A stretch of 64,000 bases of DNA, taken from contig VZRR01008220.1 in NCBI GenBank assembly GCA_013398015.1, positions 1 through 64,000 of the forward strand, in the 5' to 3' direction. This document shows positions 1-14,071 of the stretch, one piece after another. The number at the start of each line of letters is the position of its first letter. Position 1 is the first letter of the stretch. Source of the DNA: Oreocharis arfaki. Lineage: Eukaryota; Chordata; Aves; Passeriformes; Paramythiidae. The translations under genes were made by a program, and so were the position numbers. The notes under the pieces are model-generated. The model saw nothing but the letters and a program-made list of their open reading frames with translations. It searched no databases and had not been told where the DNA came from.

Positions 1-230
1 GGGCTGCGTGTGGGGCGGCCGTGCCGGGCTGTGCCTGGGGAGGCCGCCGGCGCTGGTCGGCCTCCGGCGCGCTCTGATGGGGACCCGAGGGCGCGCCTCC
101 CACTCAAGAGCCAAGTGAGACCCGGGGAAAGGTCAAAGGCACGTAAGAGACCCGTCCTGCCGTGCCCGCCGCCCCTCAGGGCCCATGATTGCGCCCCCCG
201 CCTCAATCGTGCCCTGTGACCCTGTCCGTC
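1..230. promoter_or_regulatory. CpG-rich edge, possible promoter island of a neighbouring gene
   Basis: The first 230 bases are far richer in G, C and CpG than anything else in the window, then drop abruptly to ordinary composition after about 230. This looks like the margin of a CpG island cut by the window edge. No convincing coding frame or splice signal is visible on either strand. In human the gene downstream of MGA is MAPKBP1, in the same orientation; if synteny holds, this could be its 5' island, with the gene continuing leftward on the minus strand. That assignment is inference only. Confidence 0.4.
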
Positions 231-3200
231 TTTACCCTGGTTGAACCTGTTATTGTAGTGTCTCTGGCAAGATGGAACGCGGGTCGGCTTAACATCCAAA
301 CTTAATATAATAGTTCCCAAAAATAACCCAGCTCCACTTGCCCTAACACCACCACCAACAGCTAAGCAAATATGGAGCATCCCGTGGACAGTGACACCAG
401 AAATTTATAAAATTGTCCCGCACATAGGAGGTAGAACGACACCAAATGTCATTTAACCCATCTTGGTCTCTCAAACGGGTTGAATTGTTGGTGCAAATTA
501 GTGTCTGCTGTTCAGCCGCACTGTTTGTGGACCCTCTGACTTTTGTTGTTCTTTTGACCACGAGCATTTACAAATCTTGGGTGCTTCCTACCCCTTCAGG
601 GGGAGGTCGTCACACCGTGCCTGGGAGTGTTGCTGTCGCTGGGGGTGTCACAGTGTCCTGACTGCCCCACACACCTGCCTGGCCATTCCTGGCTTGTCAC
701 CACATCCTGCCTGGGCCACGACAGGAGCCCTGTGGGGAAGTGACAGAGAAGGGGACCGTGGGACTGTGTAACCCTGCTGCTCTGCGGTGGGAGAGGGGAC
801 AGAGGATGTCAGCTTGTGCCCCCGCAGTGTAGGACGGCTGACACTTCGTATCTGGTGTGTGGATCTTTTACTGGGGCTGCGATGTTCATACAGGTGGTGT
901 GGAAGCTGCTGGCAAAGCCAAACCCATAAGCAGCTGAGCTGGGTATTCCCGGATGACCACGGGCGTCCACAACCATACAATGGCATGGTAGGGCCCCACT
1001 GCGTAGATTTCCACTTATGATGAAGTCCTGGAGCTCCTTCTCTTCTCAGCTCTTCAAAGTTTTTGCTAGGAGGCTGGCAGCCCACTGGCACATCAAGATG
1101 CCCATGGAGTCAGGAATTTGGACATTTGTGTGCTGGCTCCTAGCAGGTGAGAGCTTAGAAGCAAATATACATCGGGCCAGCAAGAGGGTTTTGTCCTGGA
1201 ACTGTCTAATACCTGTTCCCCATGGAAAAGTGCAGAGGCCACTATGCTGATTCCTGTGCTTCCCAGGTGGGAAGAGAGACAGCTGCCCTACCATGGCACA
1301 GCAGCTACTAACCACATGAGAGGAGGTGGGGAGGCAGATTTCCCAAGCCAGCAAGGCTGAACTGCTGTCAGAGGGCATATATTTAGGATGTAGTTCTCTC
1401 TCTTGATTGTGCATATTGATGCTGGTCACGCCACAGACCTAAAGGGGGGGAAGGAAACCAGCCTTTCATAGCATGGAAAAGTCCTGCTAGCTCCCTCTTC
1501 CTTAACATGCCCTGCCATTTATTGCAGTTTGCCCTATGTCCTTGGAATATCTTTCTGGCTCCCTACTGCCTACTGTGGGTGACCCGCTCCCTTTCCTGTC
1601 TTTGGTGACTGCCTTGTCTTCAGTGATAATTCAAACCCAGAGAATTCAGCAATTGGAGATGATCCTTCCAAAAATACCGGCTGTGAAAATTTGCTGAAGT
1701 TCAGGCAGAGATTTGCCATGACAAATGACCCACGTGGGTCCTCCCCAGTGTGGCCAGCACACTGCCACCATCACAGCTTGTGACTGTGTGAACCTGCACC
1801 ACCGGAATTTCAGGAAAAGTTTGTTTGCCTTCCAAGTGGGATTCTGAGGAGGCACAAGGGCTTGCAGGACTAGCATCTTAAGGTTTGTCTGGTCAGAAAC
1901 CTGCATAAATTGATGAAAACACCCAGAGGCATAACAGGACATCCTTCTAATCTCTGTGAGTGGTTTGCAGGAAGTGAATTTTAAATGTCAGTGTCTAACC
2001 TTTGATACTTTTGTTTTGGCACACATGCCATAGAGAAATCCATGCTTGTTGCTGTGTCAAAATGTCACAAGGTTCTGGGAACTATGGCTTTTTGAAAGGT
2101 ACCGAATTTTGTGAGATTTACAATAAAATTGCAAGAGTTGGTAATGTTGCAATTGTTTCTAAAATAAAAGTAATTGAAGTCCGTGGAGCTAAGGGTGTAT
2201 GTATAGAATCATGGAATCATATAGGTGTCTTAGCTTTCACCCCCAGACGTGGTCTGCAACTTGAGAGGTGGTAGATAAGAAAAGGATTCTTTCAGAAAAT
2301 GTGAATATTGTCCGTTCCTACCAAACCTCTCGTCCTATTGCTCAATAACAGTGTATTTTTGCTAAGGGTGAGGAGAAACTCATGAAGAAAACCAGACCTG
2401 CTGCTGCAGCAAAAATAAAATCCCTCTTCTATGAAGATTTACACATATGCTTAGTTTTATCCAGGCTATCAATTCTAGTGAGTGGAACTACTCAGAGTGG
2501 ATATGGAGTTTGAAATGTGCACCAGCCTGTACAGGACTGGGACTTGGCACTGCAAAGGAAAAAAAAAAGGTAGTCAATAGTTCTTAAATTTCTGCTGTTC
2601 AACACTAAAACATCAGAGTCATCACATTTGGGAGAAACATGCATACATTTGAGAAAGAACTGAGGGATGTCTTTGTAAACAAAGGACAGCTGAGATGTAT
2701 ACTTGGGAGATGCTGTTTAAAAGCAACTAGAATTGTTCCTCTTTTGTTGGAAGCTGAGCACAGCATAATGTGATTTGTGATTACAATTCTTTGTGTCTGT
2801 GAAGCGACTGAAGAGACAGGCTAACTCTGAAACATCACTGGACTTCTAAATTCACTGAAAAGAAACTGGGACGGGGAATGGATGTTTCTGACTTTCAGAC
2901 TAAAGCATACTACCTTTCTAGTTATTTCTGAAGCAACATGCAATGTCACAGTTTCTTCAGTTTGTCCTAAAGAGAAAGATGCCAATGGTTTTTAAAGAAA
3001 CTTTTTCTATAGTTTCATTAATAAAAACACTTGCTCTTTTTTTTCTTTGATCTCAATAATACAAAAGGGAAACATGCGGGAAACACCACTTTCCTCTAGG
3101 TGTTGCAGTACAAGCCTTACTACACACCTGTTTCATTGTTAGAGGTATACGACCTTCCAATTGTAATATCAAATTTATGAAAGGTTAGTGCAAAACCCTT

Positions 3201-6200
3201 GCACTGACTCTACAACTACTGGAGCTTTAGCTGGAGTGAAACCAGAGTAGATGATGCTGTCCTGCATGACTTCTGTTCTCCCAGCCCTATCCTCCAAAAA
3301 ATACCAAACCACTTGAAATGGAGAAACTGCTTTTCATCCAGTGGCATGTCTAGAAGCAACTGGTAAACCTGCTGCTCCATGACAAGCCTCCTGATGTTGC
3401 TCTTGCCTGTGGTGTCCCATGGCAGCAGTCAAGCTGGTAATCTGATGGCCAGTCACTGTGTCAAAGCTCATTAAAGGTGCATGTGTGGTTTGAGCTTCAC
3501 TCCGTGCTCACCCGCCGCAGTGATTGCTGCTGTTTCTTTCGTTGTGCCATTATTGCCTCCTCACAGATCACCTTTATTTCTGAACAAGACTTGTATTTGT
3601 ACAGTATGTTCCTGTAGGGCCCCTCTCCACAGGGCACTGCCTTGACTGAGATCAGTTAATGATAACCAAAAGCAACAGGACTTTCAGCTTCACTCTAGAG
3701 GTCGTGAATTCCTCCTTGACAAAAAGGATAATGTACCATGAATAAACGATGTCATTTATCTTTGGTGTTTCCAATATTCAGTCTTGAATGATGTGTTCTT
3801 AAAGAAGTCTTCTGAGGGATGCCTTAAATAATGAAAGAACAGATGCCTCAACAAATTAAATGCCATATTTTTAAGCACTAGATAATGAAGTATCTGAAAA
3901 TTTTATTCTCTGTTGCAGAAATCCTCTGTGCTTTTCTAAGGAATAACATTTTGCAGTAGTTCTGTAATCCTGTAGGACTCCAAGCAAAAGAAACATTTTG
4001 GAAGTGATTTTTTTAAAAATTATTTTCCTAGTTAAAAATATGGTGTTAAAAAAAAAAAAAAAACACATGAAAGAAGACACAAAGCAACAGAGTAGAAGTG
4101 CTACATGAGCCCTCTCAGAGTGGTATTAGACCTTTCCTTGAACTTGTTCTCCTTACAAAGCTCTCCTCACTACCTGTGGCCAGGCAGGGAATATGGGGTG
4201 AGTCTCCAGCCAGCTTTGCTGACATGCTGAGGGCAGATGTATCCCGTGACTGCATCCACTGAGTGCTTCCCAAGCTCCCTGTGTGACAGGGGCTGGCAGG
4301 TGCTCTGTGCCTCTGAAATCCTCATGTGCTGATACCACACGGCAGCCAAGCCCCTGGGTGGTAGCTTGATCATCTTGGGGTTTTGCCATTTGAAATTTGT
4401 TTTCTAGTCAGAGAAACAGAACTGAGATAGGATTCCATTTTCTCAGACACCGATGTGCTGGAGCTGACCTGCCCTCCTGGTACTAGAGGGACCTCCAAAC
4501 TGGAAGCTGTGGCAGCCAGCATGAGCAATTGAGGCCAGCTCAGCAACCAGGTGAGTTAGTCAGGGATCAGCGTCACTCTCATGCAGATTCATAGCTCCCC
4601 ACAGCTTAAAGGATGGGTTGACCTTGCTTCACATGTGCCTGCAAAAATAGTGGGGACAGACATTTTGCTCCACACCCTCACTGCTATGTTCCTGAGCAGC
4701 TTTCAGGCCAAGTGAAGAGCAGAGAACACATTTTTCCCTCAAGCTTTAAACTCTGTGGAAGAAGAGCATTTGGTCTTCTTCTGTAAGAGCTGCCTACCCT
4801 CCAACCTCCAAAGGACCATAGCACTGCTTTCCAGTTAGGATAATGACTATCATTTCAGCCTCACAGGATGTTGATTCAGCAGGGTCATTATTCCTTTTTC
4901 TTCCTGTTGGCTTCTTGTTAGAACAGTGAACAGCAGGCACTCAGATGTGGAAAGAGGGTGGAGGAGGAAAGATAAACAGCTTTGGTCTAGACCAGAATAA
5001 AAATAACTATATGACAAACTAGACAGGTAAAGGGTAAGAGAAGAAAGGCAGCTACCAGGCAGTATATAGAGAGCATTTCACATTTAACTTTTCTCTAACT
5101 ATGAAAACTACTGTAAACGTAATAATAATTTCATCATTAGCCTCTTAATTAGATACGAATTTGCCCTGGCAAAATGCGCTGAGAATTCTTTTCTGGACAC
5201 ACAGAGGCCTCCAAAGCTCAATGTACAGCATATCAGGTGATGAAACCCAAACAGAGTTAGTTGCTTTTGTTGACTTGTTTTCTGGCAGTGAGCTTTGTCC
5301 CTTCCTCTCTCATTTATTGCCCCAGCTACAAGGGATAAGCAGAATGAGTTTCTGGAAATTGTTTCCAGCCATAGCTTAGGTCTTTTTATCAGGCTCCTGG
5401 TACCTGACTTGAAATGTCTAAAATTCAGCCAGCAGTTACACAGGATCTTTTCTTCATGTGTTCCCATGGAAAAGTCATGTAGACATCTATGGTTCATGAT
5501 GCATCCAGGGAGAATATGCTTATATCATAGATCCCAGCTGTGCTTTAAAAAAAGAGAAATATACATGCACGAATGCCATTCAGCTGGTTGCCAGGAAATT
5601 GTGCTGATAAAGAGAAACCATGGGGAGCACAAACAAAATGTGCAGTATAGAAAGTCCAGCTGAAGACAGGAAGTTACTGCTTAGAAAAGGCTTGTGTCCA
5701 CTAAGGATTGATAGTTTCTGTAATAAGACAAAATGTACACGGATGTACTTGGAAATGCCAGGCTCACCTACGCTCACTTTTTTTCTGAATTAGAAGAATG
5801 TCCCCTAAAATAAAGGAAAAAATTACAAATCCATTTAAATTTTGACTCTGGTATTGTAACAGGTGAACTAGTCTGCTTATGTCTCACTCCTGTGTTTCAA
5901 GGGATCAACAAAACCCATGCCCTCAATTAAAACTATTTTTAACATAATTAGCAAAGCACACACGAGTGTCCATTCAGCTGTCAAAGCACAGCCATGTTCT
6001 GACTCACCTGGTGCCCGAGGCACGTGTGCATCCGGTGTGCAGTGAGGTGTGCTTCCAAGCCTGCTGCGGCATGGCAGATGCGATTGATAAAAAAAAATCT
6101 GTGCCAGCTGACTGAAGCCTGGAGGAATGGCTGCTGGACTTCCCACAGCCGCCCAGGAGAGCCTCACCAGCTCACTGAGTGCTGGAGGAGCAGACAAGCC

Positions 6201-7329
6201 TGGCAGGGCACTGCAGGGGCCAGTGGCTCCCCAAGAGCGAGGCCACAGCCCCCACTACTTCTGTTCCAGTCTCTCCACTAGTACAACACTAGTTGTGTGA
6301 ACACCTATCCCCCCTAGCTGTGGCCTGGCCCACACATTTGTGCATTAGCCAGCTTGTGGAGGGAGATAAATGATGTTACAACCCTATTAAATTTCCACGA
6401 GAAGCAGGACGTGTCTTTGTTGTCCATTTTTCAGCGGCAGGGGATCAGAATGCTATGCGGTAGCTGCTGAACGTAAATATGTTGTGCTTCCTGCTGGTTA
6501 TGTGGGGGTTATGAGGGAGAATATACATCAAGTACTGAGGTAAAACTCAGCCTGGACACTGCCTGGGGCCAGTGAACTTGCCACCATAACAGCTTCGGCT
6601 GGTCAGACAGGCCACGACGTTACCCAGGCTAATCCACAGGGGTCCTTTCAAGATTAGGTCTAACAGAGTCTGGCCCCATTTACACATAGGACCAAATGGT
6701 TTGACAGGCTCAAAAGCCCACGGTGGGACTCCAGTGTTGCATGAACTCTGTCATTTTTAGAGCATAGTTATCTGGGACCTTAGATGTGGGTAGAGACAAG
6801 AGCAGCACCATGCAGATAGGAGAAGGCTGTCTCCCATTGACTGGATTGGTGCCAGGGCTGGCAGGCACACAGAGATGGGATGTTGGATACTCCTACTTGC
6901 AAGGGGACTCCAGAGCTGAAAACCACATGATAGGAAAGCATTTGACTGAGCTGGTACTTAAATAAGGGATGCCAAATCCCCAAATCCTTGTTCCCTTTTG
7001 TAGGCTTGTGTGCCATTGTTCTCCCTAATTACTGCTCTCTGGAAATAAGTACCACAGAATGAAATTACCATTGAACTCTGTTAGGAATGATAAAGGCTTC
7101 CCTTAGAGCAATCACTTTATACCTCTCCTAGTTTTGGGCCCATAAACCTTTTGCAGTGAGTGGGGGTGCAGACATCTACAAACTTCATCTTATTGTCAAT
7201 GGGCTTAAGGGGTTTGTGGAAGGTAGTCGAGAAGAGCTACTTTCCACAGATGTCTTAAAGGTACTTGCAGGGGCTGAAAGCTGCTGCTTGGCTGCTCTAA
7301 GATCACCCAGAGGCCTGTTCACTGTAGAA

Positions 7330-7371
7330 GGGTTGGGTTGGGCTGTGTTATGCTGGGCTAGGTTAGGTTAG
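7330..7371 (+). repeat. Degenerate GGGTTG/GGTTAG-type simple repeat
   Basis: A short run of related units (GGGTTG, GGGCTG, GGCTAG, GGTTAG) in tandem. It ends with two GGTTAG-like units resembling telomeric hexamers but is too short and irregular to be called an interstitial telomere. Confidence 0.5.
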
Positions 7372-9588
7372 AGAGAGCTCCTTACTGTTACAGGCACAGA
7401 AAAGGATCACAAGATAGGTTTTTCAGCATGTGTCTAAGCAACTGATTGTCCTTCACTTGTCCTCCCTCTGGCAGCATAAGCAAGAGCATACAAACACCGT
7501 CTTCACTTCCAGACTGTTCTGCAATGGAAAGCAAGGAGGCTGCTGTTTTCCAGGTTCTGCCCTCACAGAAGAGACCTTGCAGCTTTCTATGGGGCTAAAC
7601 ATCACACGAGAACAATGCCACTGCATCGCTTGGCTGATGGCTCCCTGCATGTTCTTATGTGTTTAGGCCAGCTCTGCACAGACTGCACGGGTGGCACTCA
7701 GCACACAGGCTGGCCCTGGCCCAGGGACCTGAAAGCAGAGATGCTTGCAAACCCCTCTCTGCTGAGCTGGTGTTCCCAATGGCCTGCTGTCTAACCTCCC
7801 CCCATTCCCCAAGAGTATGTAGGTCACTGTTCACATTGTTTTCCTCTGAGCCTCAGCTGCTCCTGTTTTATCACTTTGTTTGCAATTAGCCCGTACTTTT
7901 GTAATTGACCTAAATGAGCCTGTTTGTTTCATTTTCCTCCATCCCGTGCTTTATGTTTCCAGAGAGCTGTAATTAATAAGAACAATGCAGCATGAATATC
8001 TTCTGCAAGCCCAAAGCAGGCAGTGCCCTGGCTGGAATTAGTCTTGCTCTTAGTGCTCTGCAGCAAGCTGACAATATAAACCAGAACTCAGGCAGCTTTG
8101 GATTTTGCCGTGAGAAAAACAGGGCATGACAGGTCTTACAGCTTGATGGTGCTGTATGGCCTCCACAGATGCCTTTTATTATTACTATTTTATTATTGCT
8201 ATCAAAATTAGAGAACTAGAGCAAAACTTTAGGTGAGCAAGCAAATATGAAAGTCCCTCTGATGGCAAGTGATGTCAAAGCATTATATTGCAAGCCATGA
8301 AACGCACCCATTTGTATCAGTTTTCGCAGCTGCTCGCTTTGTCTCCCACAATCACACTTAGCACGGTGATGATGTTCTAAATTTCCTCTCATGTCACAAC
8401 TCTGCCCTCCCCATGAGGTCTGAAGTGTGAATGCTGGAAAATCAAATGCAACAGAGCATTCAAGTTACCCCACTCAATGTCCCATGCTGTTGGGCAATAC
8501 TCAGCTGGACGGGTTTCAGGCACTGCTTTTTCCCTCAGTTTCCCCATCTGTTCTCATGAACTCCTGCTTAGAGGGGAACATCTCATGAATGTTTCATTTA
8601 CTTGCACTACTTTTCGCCTTTCACATCCTTAAAAGACAGAAGTAAACATCAAAACAAAACCTTGCAAGAGAGCTTTTCCCAAAACTTCCTGTTGTGTTCC
8701 AGACCCTCCCGCAGAGATGTTCTGCTGCTTCCCACTGGGGTGCCCATCTTAGTGTCTCCCTCCTGCAGGCAGGGCTGTGTCGGGGTCCATATGTCAGGTT
8801 GGCACAGAGGTCAGTACCGAGGCCCACAGGGGTTCTTACAGAGCCTGTAGAATAGGGCTTAGCACTGTGGCATCCCTGAACACCAAGCTCCATCCTCTCA
8901 CCTCAGAGATGCTGGAGGAAGGCACAGGGAATGAAATGCAAGCTGCGTGTCACGCTGTTTGGAAACCCAATACCAGAAATGCTGGCACTGCATCTATTTG
9001 CAGTTTTCCTGACCCACTGCCCTACCTAGGAGTATGCAGTCAGTGTCAGTCCCTTTGCTTGTGCTTGGTTCTCCAGAAAAACCCTGAGAGGACTTTGGTA
9101 GGTGTTACAGGCAAAGCACGACTCGGTCCCAGGGGAGACTGTCCAGCAAGCAGGGAGATGTCATGGAGATAAGCACAAGAGCTGTGGTACTTGGCTGTGG
9201 AACTGGGGTTTTCCAATAAGCCTAAATTTTGTACCCAGCTCCAACTTAATTTCCTTGGTAAGTAGAGCAACAAATTACCATAAACCCCTTTTAAAATCCC
9301 TTCTGTTTAACCTCTTGCTCCTTGACACGGTCTTTGAGATCCAGGTTTCCCCCTTCCTCTGTAACATACCTTGGCTTGCAAAATTCACCCCGCAGAACAA
9401 AATCTGACCTTTCCACTCCCCGTGGCAACCATAATTCAATTAAACAAGACAAACCTTGGGCAGCAGTTGTTCCTCGGACAGGACGTGGTATACTAAATAC
9501 GATACCAGCAGGAGGAGAGTGAAACACAAAACTCATGAAACAATCCTGTTAAAAGAGAGTTGGCAAGAGGGTGCCCTTCAGGACAAGG

Positions 9589-9616
9589 ACACACACAAAC
9601 ACACACACTCTCTCCT
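9589..9616 (+). repeat. Short (CA)n microsatellite
   Basis: An imperfect run of AC dinucleotides interrupted by AAAC, followed by a CT-rich tail. Seen directly in the sequence; likely length-variable between individuals. Confidence 0.6.
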
Positions 9617-10018
9617 TTCTTTAGTCCAGCACACTACATAGATGACAAATAGGAAGGACTGGGATTAATGACAACATTTGCGTGCTTGTAAGTCTATCTG
9701 AAGAGCACTCAAGTGCACATTTAACTTGGATGGATGGATGCATTTGTTCCCATTGCTAATGCACAGATACAGGTCTGACTAGGGATGCTTTCCTTAAGCA
9801 GTGCCAATGTGGGCAGAAAACAAATGTCAAATGTCAAATACAAGAAAACATAGCCCATTAGTCATCTGGCAGGATGACTGACTGAGAGGGAAATAAAAAA
9901 GTATAGCCAGATCACACTCTCACATTGGTGAAAAATAGAAAACACAGTGACTAATTACCAAAGTCACAGCAAACCCAAATATTATCCTCAGAATAACTAG
10001 AATTAGGAAGGCCAGAAT

Positions 10019-10210
10019 TTCTAGCAGCAGCCTAGAAATGTTGCTCAGGAAGAGGCACTGCCTCCCTCCCTTGAGGTTTTTAAGTCCTGGATGGAGAAAG
10101 ACCTGACCAGCCTGGTTTGATCTCATGACTGCCCCTGCCCTGGGCAGGAGGCTGAACTACAGGTCTCCAGAGGGCCTTTCCTATGTGAATTTTCCTGTGA
10201 TCCTATGAGT
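10019..10210 (+). mobile_element. CR1 LINE 3'-end fragment, plus orientation
   Basis: This fragment reads like the terminal part of an avian CR1 element: the GAGGTTTTTAAGTCCTGGATG block, the phrase encoding loss of a coding frame around CTGCCCCTGCCCTGGGCAGG, then ACTACAGGTCTCCAGAGG and a degraded ATCCTATGA-type tail ending near 10210. CR1 copies are usually truncated at the 5' end, as here, and end in short octamer-like repeats rather than poly(A). About 190 bases remain, with no coding potential. Insertion was independent of MGA, downstream of its 3' end. Confidence 0.88.
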
Positions 10211-12750
10211 GCCTATGATTTGGCATACAGAGAAGGCAACTACTGACATTGCCATGACAACAAACTGGGTTTCTGCTGGTGTTGCAGCTTCCTGCAAAGA
10301 GATGAGTGCACGCTTCCTTGAGAGAAATGCTCACAAAATCCCCAAGACTTACAGCACTAGATTCATTCAAGCTTTGCTTTCAATCTAATGAAAGAATTAA
10401 TAGGTTATCAGCTTGTTGCACAGTTCATTTCTGCTTCTGTTTCAATTTATTTTTTAAGATAGTGAAGAGAAAATTACATGCAATCTTGCAAAAAGAAGAT
10501 AATTACATGCTCCCCCTTGGGGAGACAACCAAAATGTCTTCAGCAAATACTCCCAGTGCCAGCGGGAGGCAGCCAGTCAGAGCCAGGGCCAGCTGCATGT
10601 GGCTCAGCACAGCCAGCCCAGTGCTGTAAAGCGTATTCCTTCACCATTTGCCCTGTGGTCTTGCTAAATAAAAGCACATGAAGCGAAACGCTTCCAATGT
10701 TTTGCTCAAATACTGGAAATGAAATCTCAGCTGCAGTGACTGGGAGCTGAAAGCTGGGAGTTGGGCAGACTCGAGGCAGTGGTGCTGCTGTGGCCGGTCA
10801 CACACCTGGGGGTGGTGGCAAGGCTGTGTGGCCCATGGGGGACACACTGTGCTGGCCTGCCAGAAGCCCCTGCCGGCTCCTGAGACAGCAGGCAGAGGAT
10901 GGGGGTGTGGGATTACCACAGTTTCTGCCCTGGCAGTGCCATGGGGGAGCTTGGAGTCACGAGAGCACTGGGGTCTGAGGTGACACAGCTGCAGCAACAG
11001 CCCCGTGTCCGGCCACACAAGGGCTCTGCTCTCTGCCACGTCCGCCTGGCACGCGGGTGCCGGCAGCACAGAGCACCTTCAGAGGCAGGGCACTGCTTGG
11101 TTCCCTGCACGCTTCCCGCTTGCACTGTCTGCCTCTCAGCTGGAGTCAAGGATCCAGCCCCCTGGGACCCACCTTTGGCCAGGAATAACTTCTGACTTGA
11201 GGCAATTTTAGTAGGTCACCAACACTGCTGGCTTTTTCCTCTGGCAGTTATGCTTTTCTTCCTCACCCTATGAAAATCAAGTTTTCTTTCAAACATGAAT
11301 GTGCCCCTTGTAAGCTGATCTGCAATATAATTATTTTCTCCCTTGCTCAGCAAACTTTGTGAAACTGGACATTTTCCCCATCAAAGCCAGACAATGAGGC
11401 CTTGTCTACACTGGAGCACAGTAGTAACAATTCCCACTGTGGCTGCCATCAGTTCAGCTTGCCTGGTGGGAGCCGTTTATTAAAATTTCTTCCTGAAGAC
11501 TAAGCCTCCCAGTTCAAGTTGATTGCCCCACATGTCAGAGCCACAAAACATTTGTGGGGTGAGATTTTTTTGCCATGGACATTGAAAAGCTGAGGAAGCC
11601 AATTCAAAGCTTTGCAAAAGCAGTCACAAGTTGCAAGTCTGATTGAGCCATTTTTTAAAACCAAGTAGCCATTGTAATCCAGAAGTGCAGACACTGCTTG
11701 GGGAGCAGGGGTTAATCATTGTTATTGCAAAAGGTTTGCCAGCACCTCCTTTTTCTGTCATGCTTTTATGGCCAGTCACCTTACCAGAAGTTAAAACACA
11801 ATCACCTCGGATCTGCACCATTAAAAAAGGTATCAAAATAACCAGAGCAGGAAAATTGTACTGCTGCGTTACCCATCTCATATGTGGAAACTTTCACATG
11901 TGTTTGAAGTTTGCTGAAGCTTGGCCCATCTGAAGTTATCCAGCCCCATAACCTGTCTCCCCATCAGAGAGGCCACACCACTGCCTCCCACACACCCCAG
12001 ACCCAGCCAGCCCCAGCCAAGCCAGCAGCTGCCCCCTCCCTGAATCCAAGGGGCACGTGCTGTGGGGCTCCCACCAGCCCCCATCCCAGTGTCCTGCTCC
12101 CACACAGGGCTGCCCAGGCAGGGGGAACCTTGTCCAGGCCCTGCTGCCTTTCCAGGGCTGAGCATATGAATGTAGCTCTAGTCAGGCCTCAAAGGGACAC
12201 TAAAGGTTGATCAAATCATGTTTTACTCTAGCTGCATAACATTTTATAGTAACATCCAGGTCCAGCACGTCTCCGAAACAGGCTCAGCATTAGCTCACAC
12301 CTTTTCAAAGCTCAGCACTGCCCGTGCCTCAGGCTTAGGCAAGGACAGATAAGGCTGTCTAACCAAGAGCTGTGCCCCCATGGGGCCATGGGGGGCCGTG
12401 GGGGCCAAGGGCTCGTGGCCAAGGGCAGTGCAGCTTCACCCATGCCAAGCAACAAGCAGCTCCTGCAGGAAGAGGCACCTTTAGCTGCTGTTTACACAAA
12501 CAGCTCCAGCCTTCATTGGATACCAAAAAAAACCAGACACCTTGTCTCCACTGAGGTTTTTCCTTCAGGAGAACAGAAGCTCATCAAGGAATTCCAGGAT
12601 CCCTTCAAAAATTTTACTGCTGTTTTAGGACACCTGAGGCTAGAACATGTTCTGAGAATAAAACAGCACAGCTGGCAAGCCCTCAGCCATGCAGAGGGCA
12701 GGGTGAGCCAGAGGGAAGCAGAAGAGAGCAGAGAGAGATTGGCATGACAC

Positions 12751-12805
12751 TGCTGCTCTTGAGAAGAGAAAAGCCAGCATGTGCTGCTCTTGAGAAAAGC
12801 CAGCA
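12751..12805 (+). repeat. Two-copy local tandem duplication
   Basis: Two near-identical units beginning TGCTGCTCTTGAGAA and ending AAAGCCAGCA occur at 12751-12779 and 12782-12805. The second unit lacks about five bases of the first. This looks like a recent slippage or short tandem duplication. Confidence 0.75.
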
Positions 12806-14071
12806 AGTTGCCTTGGTGCCAGAAGGCGAGTGCAGCCACAGGCCTGGGTTTGAGGTGCTGGTGTGTGTGTGTCATGGCAGGACAGGGTGCAGTGCGGGAA
12901 GCAGCAGGGCCCAAGCCCCTTTCCCTTACACAGAGGATGGGGCTCAGAGATCCAGGCCAGAGCAGGCAGAAGGACTGGTGGAAGAAGGGGAGAAAGAGGA
13001 GCACCTGCCCCTCAGGCCAAGAGCAGCTTGTGCAGCTCCTGCAAGAGGGTCTGGCACACAGGGCACTGTGGAGGCAGCAAGGGATGGGTGGTGCAAGAGC
13101 TGGCAGCAGCCTCCCCCATTACTTCTGCCAAGCTACTCAGTCAGCTCCAGCGCAGACCCACCCTTCTCCTCGCTGCTGCAGGAAATCCTGGCCAGGCACT
13201 GAAATGGAGGCTACAGTAGCACGTGCTGCTGCAACAGCCTTCAGTGGACAGGTCCTAAAAACACCTGTAAAGCTCTTATAGTCCTGCTAACAGGCTTCTT
13301 GTTAAGCAGAACAGTCAAGTAGCTACAAATCAAACAAGTCTTGGTCTTATTTTCACACTGCAGAAGGTCCAGGGGAAGGGCAGGGGTCGTCAGTCATCCT
13401 AACCCCAGGGGCTGAAAACACAGTGCTATTCCATAAACCAGTGAGCTTCTGCCATGCATTCATCCTCCCTTATGGTTTTTTATGTAGATTGGGTCCAGCA
13501 CAATTTAAAAAACAAACCCTGACCTCTTAGGACGATTGGTATTTATGCTTGGGTTATTTCACAGTTTTTGTCTAATAACAATCACAGGTCACTGGATCCC
13601 AAAGTCCAGAGATCCAAAGTCCGTTTTCCAGGTCCAGTGGCACCTCAGGGGCATAAAGAGTTTTGTATCCTTGCAGTGCTGAGTAGCCTCAGCTGCAAAC
13701 TGGAGCCCACTGCTCGTGTAAGCTCTGCAGACCCACGCGAGCCTACAGACCTTGTCCAGAGGCTTCCTGCCCTACAGCCCCATGCGCTGGAGAAGCCAGG
13801 GAAGAGCTGCACACCCGCAGGTTTTGCTGCTTTGCTGGGGGCAGCCCCAGCCGTGTCCCAGCGGGCCCGGGGTCTGACCAGAGGGACAGACCAGGAAGAG
13901 TTGGGCAGGCTGTTTCATACAGCTGTTGTCTAAGGAGTTAATCGGTGCTGAAAGCCGCTAAAAATGGCACACAGCTTATGTCTGCGTATCTTTTTTTAGC
14001 TGCTATTTAATTGCCGGGTTCCAGCCCACGAGGCACAGCGCGCTGCGGCACTTGCCAGGGGCACCGCTCTG

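Larger units (their letters stand above)
231..10018. other. Intergenic DNA, no gene recognised
   Basis: I see no exon chain, RNA gene or long conserved frame here on either strand; the open frames are short and lack family resemblance. The stretch contains a 16-base A run at 4048-4063, a short (CA)n tract near 9589-9616 and a degenerate GGGTT/GGTTA tract at 7330-7371. It lies between the CpG-rich edge and the MGA 3' end and may contain regulatory DNA that cannot be recognised without comparison to other genomes. Confidence 0.6.

Noticed and set aside
2205..2230. AGAATCATGGAATCATATAGG, resembling the reverse of a CR1 terminal repeat.
   Set aside because: The sequence after it does not continue into a recognisable CR1, so the match is too short to call.
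7330..7371. Possible interstitial telomere-like repeat.
   Set aside because: Only two GGTTAG-like units in an irregular run; recorded as simple repeat only.
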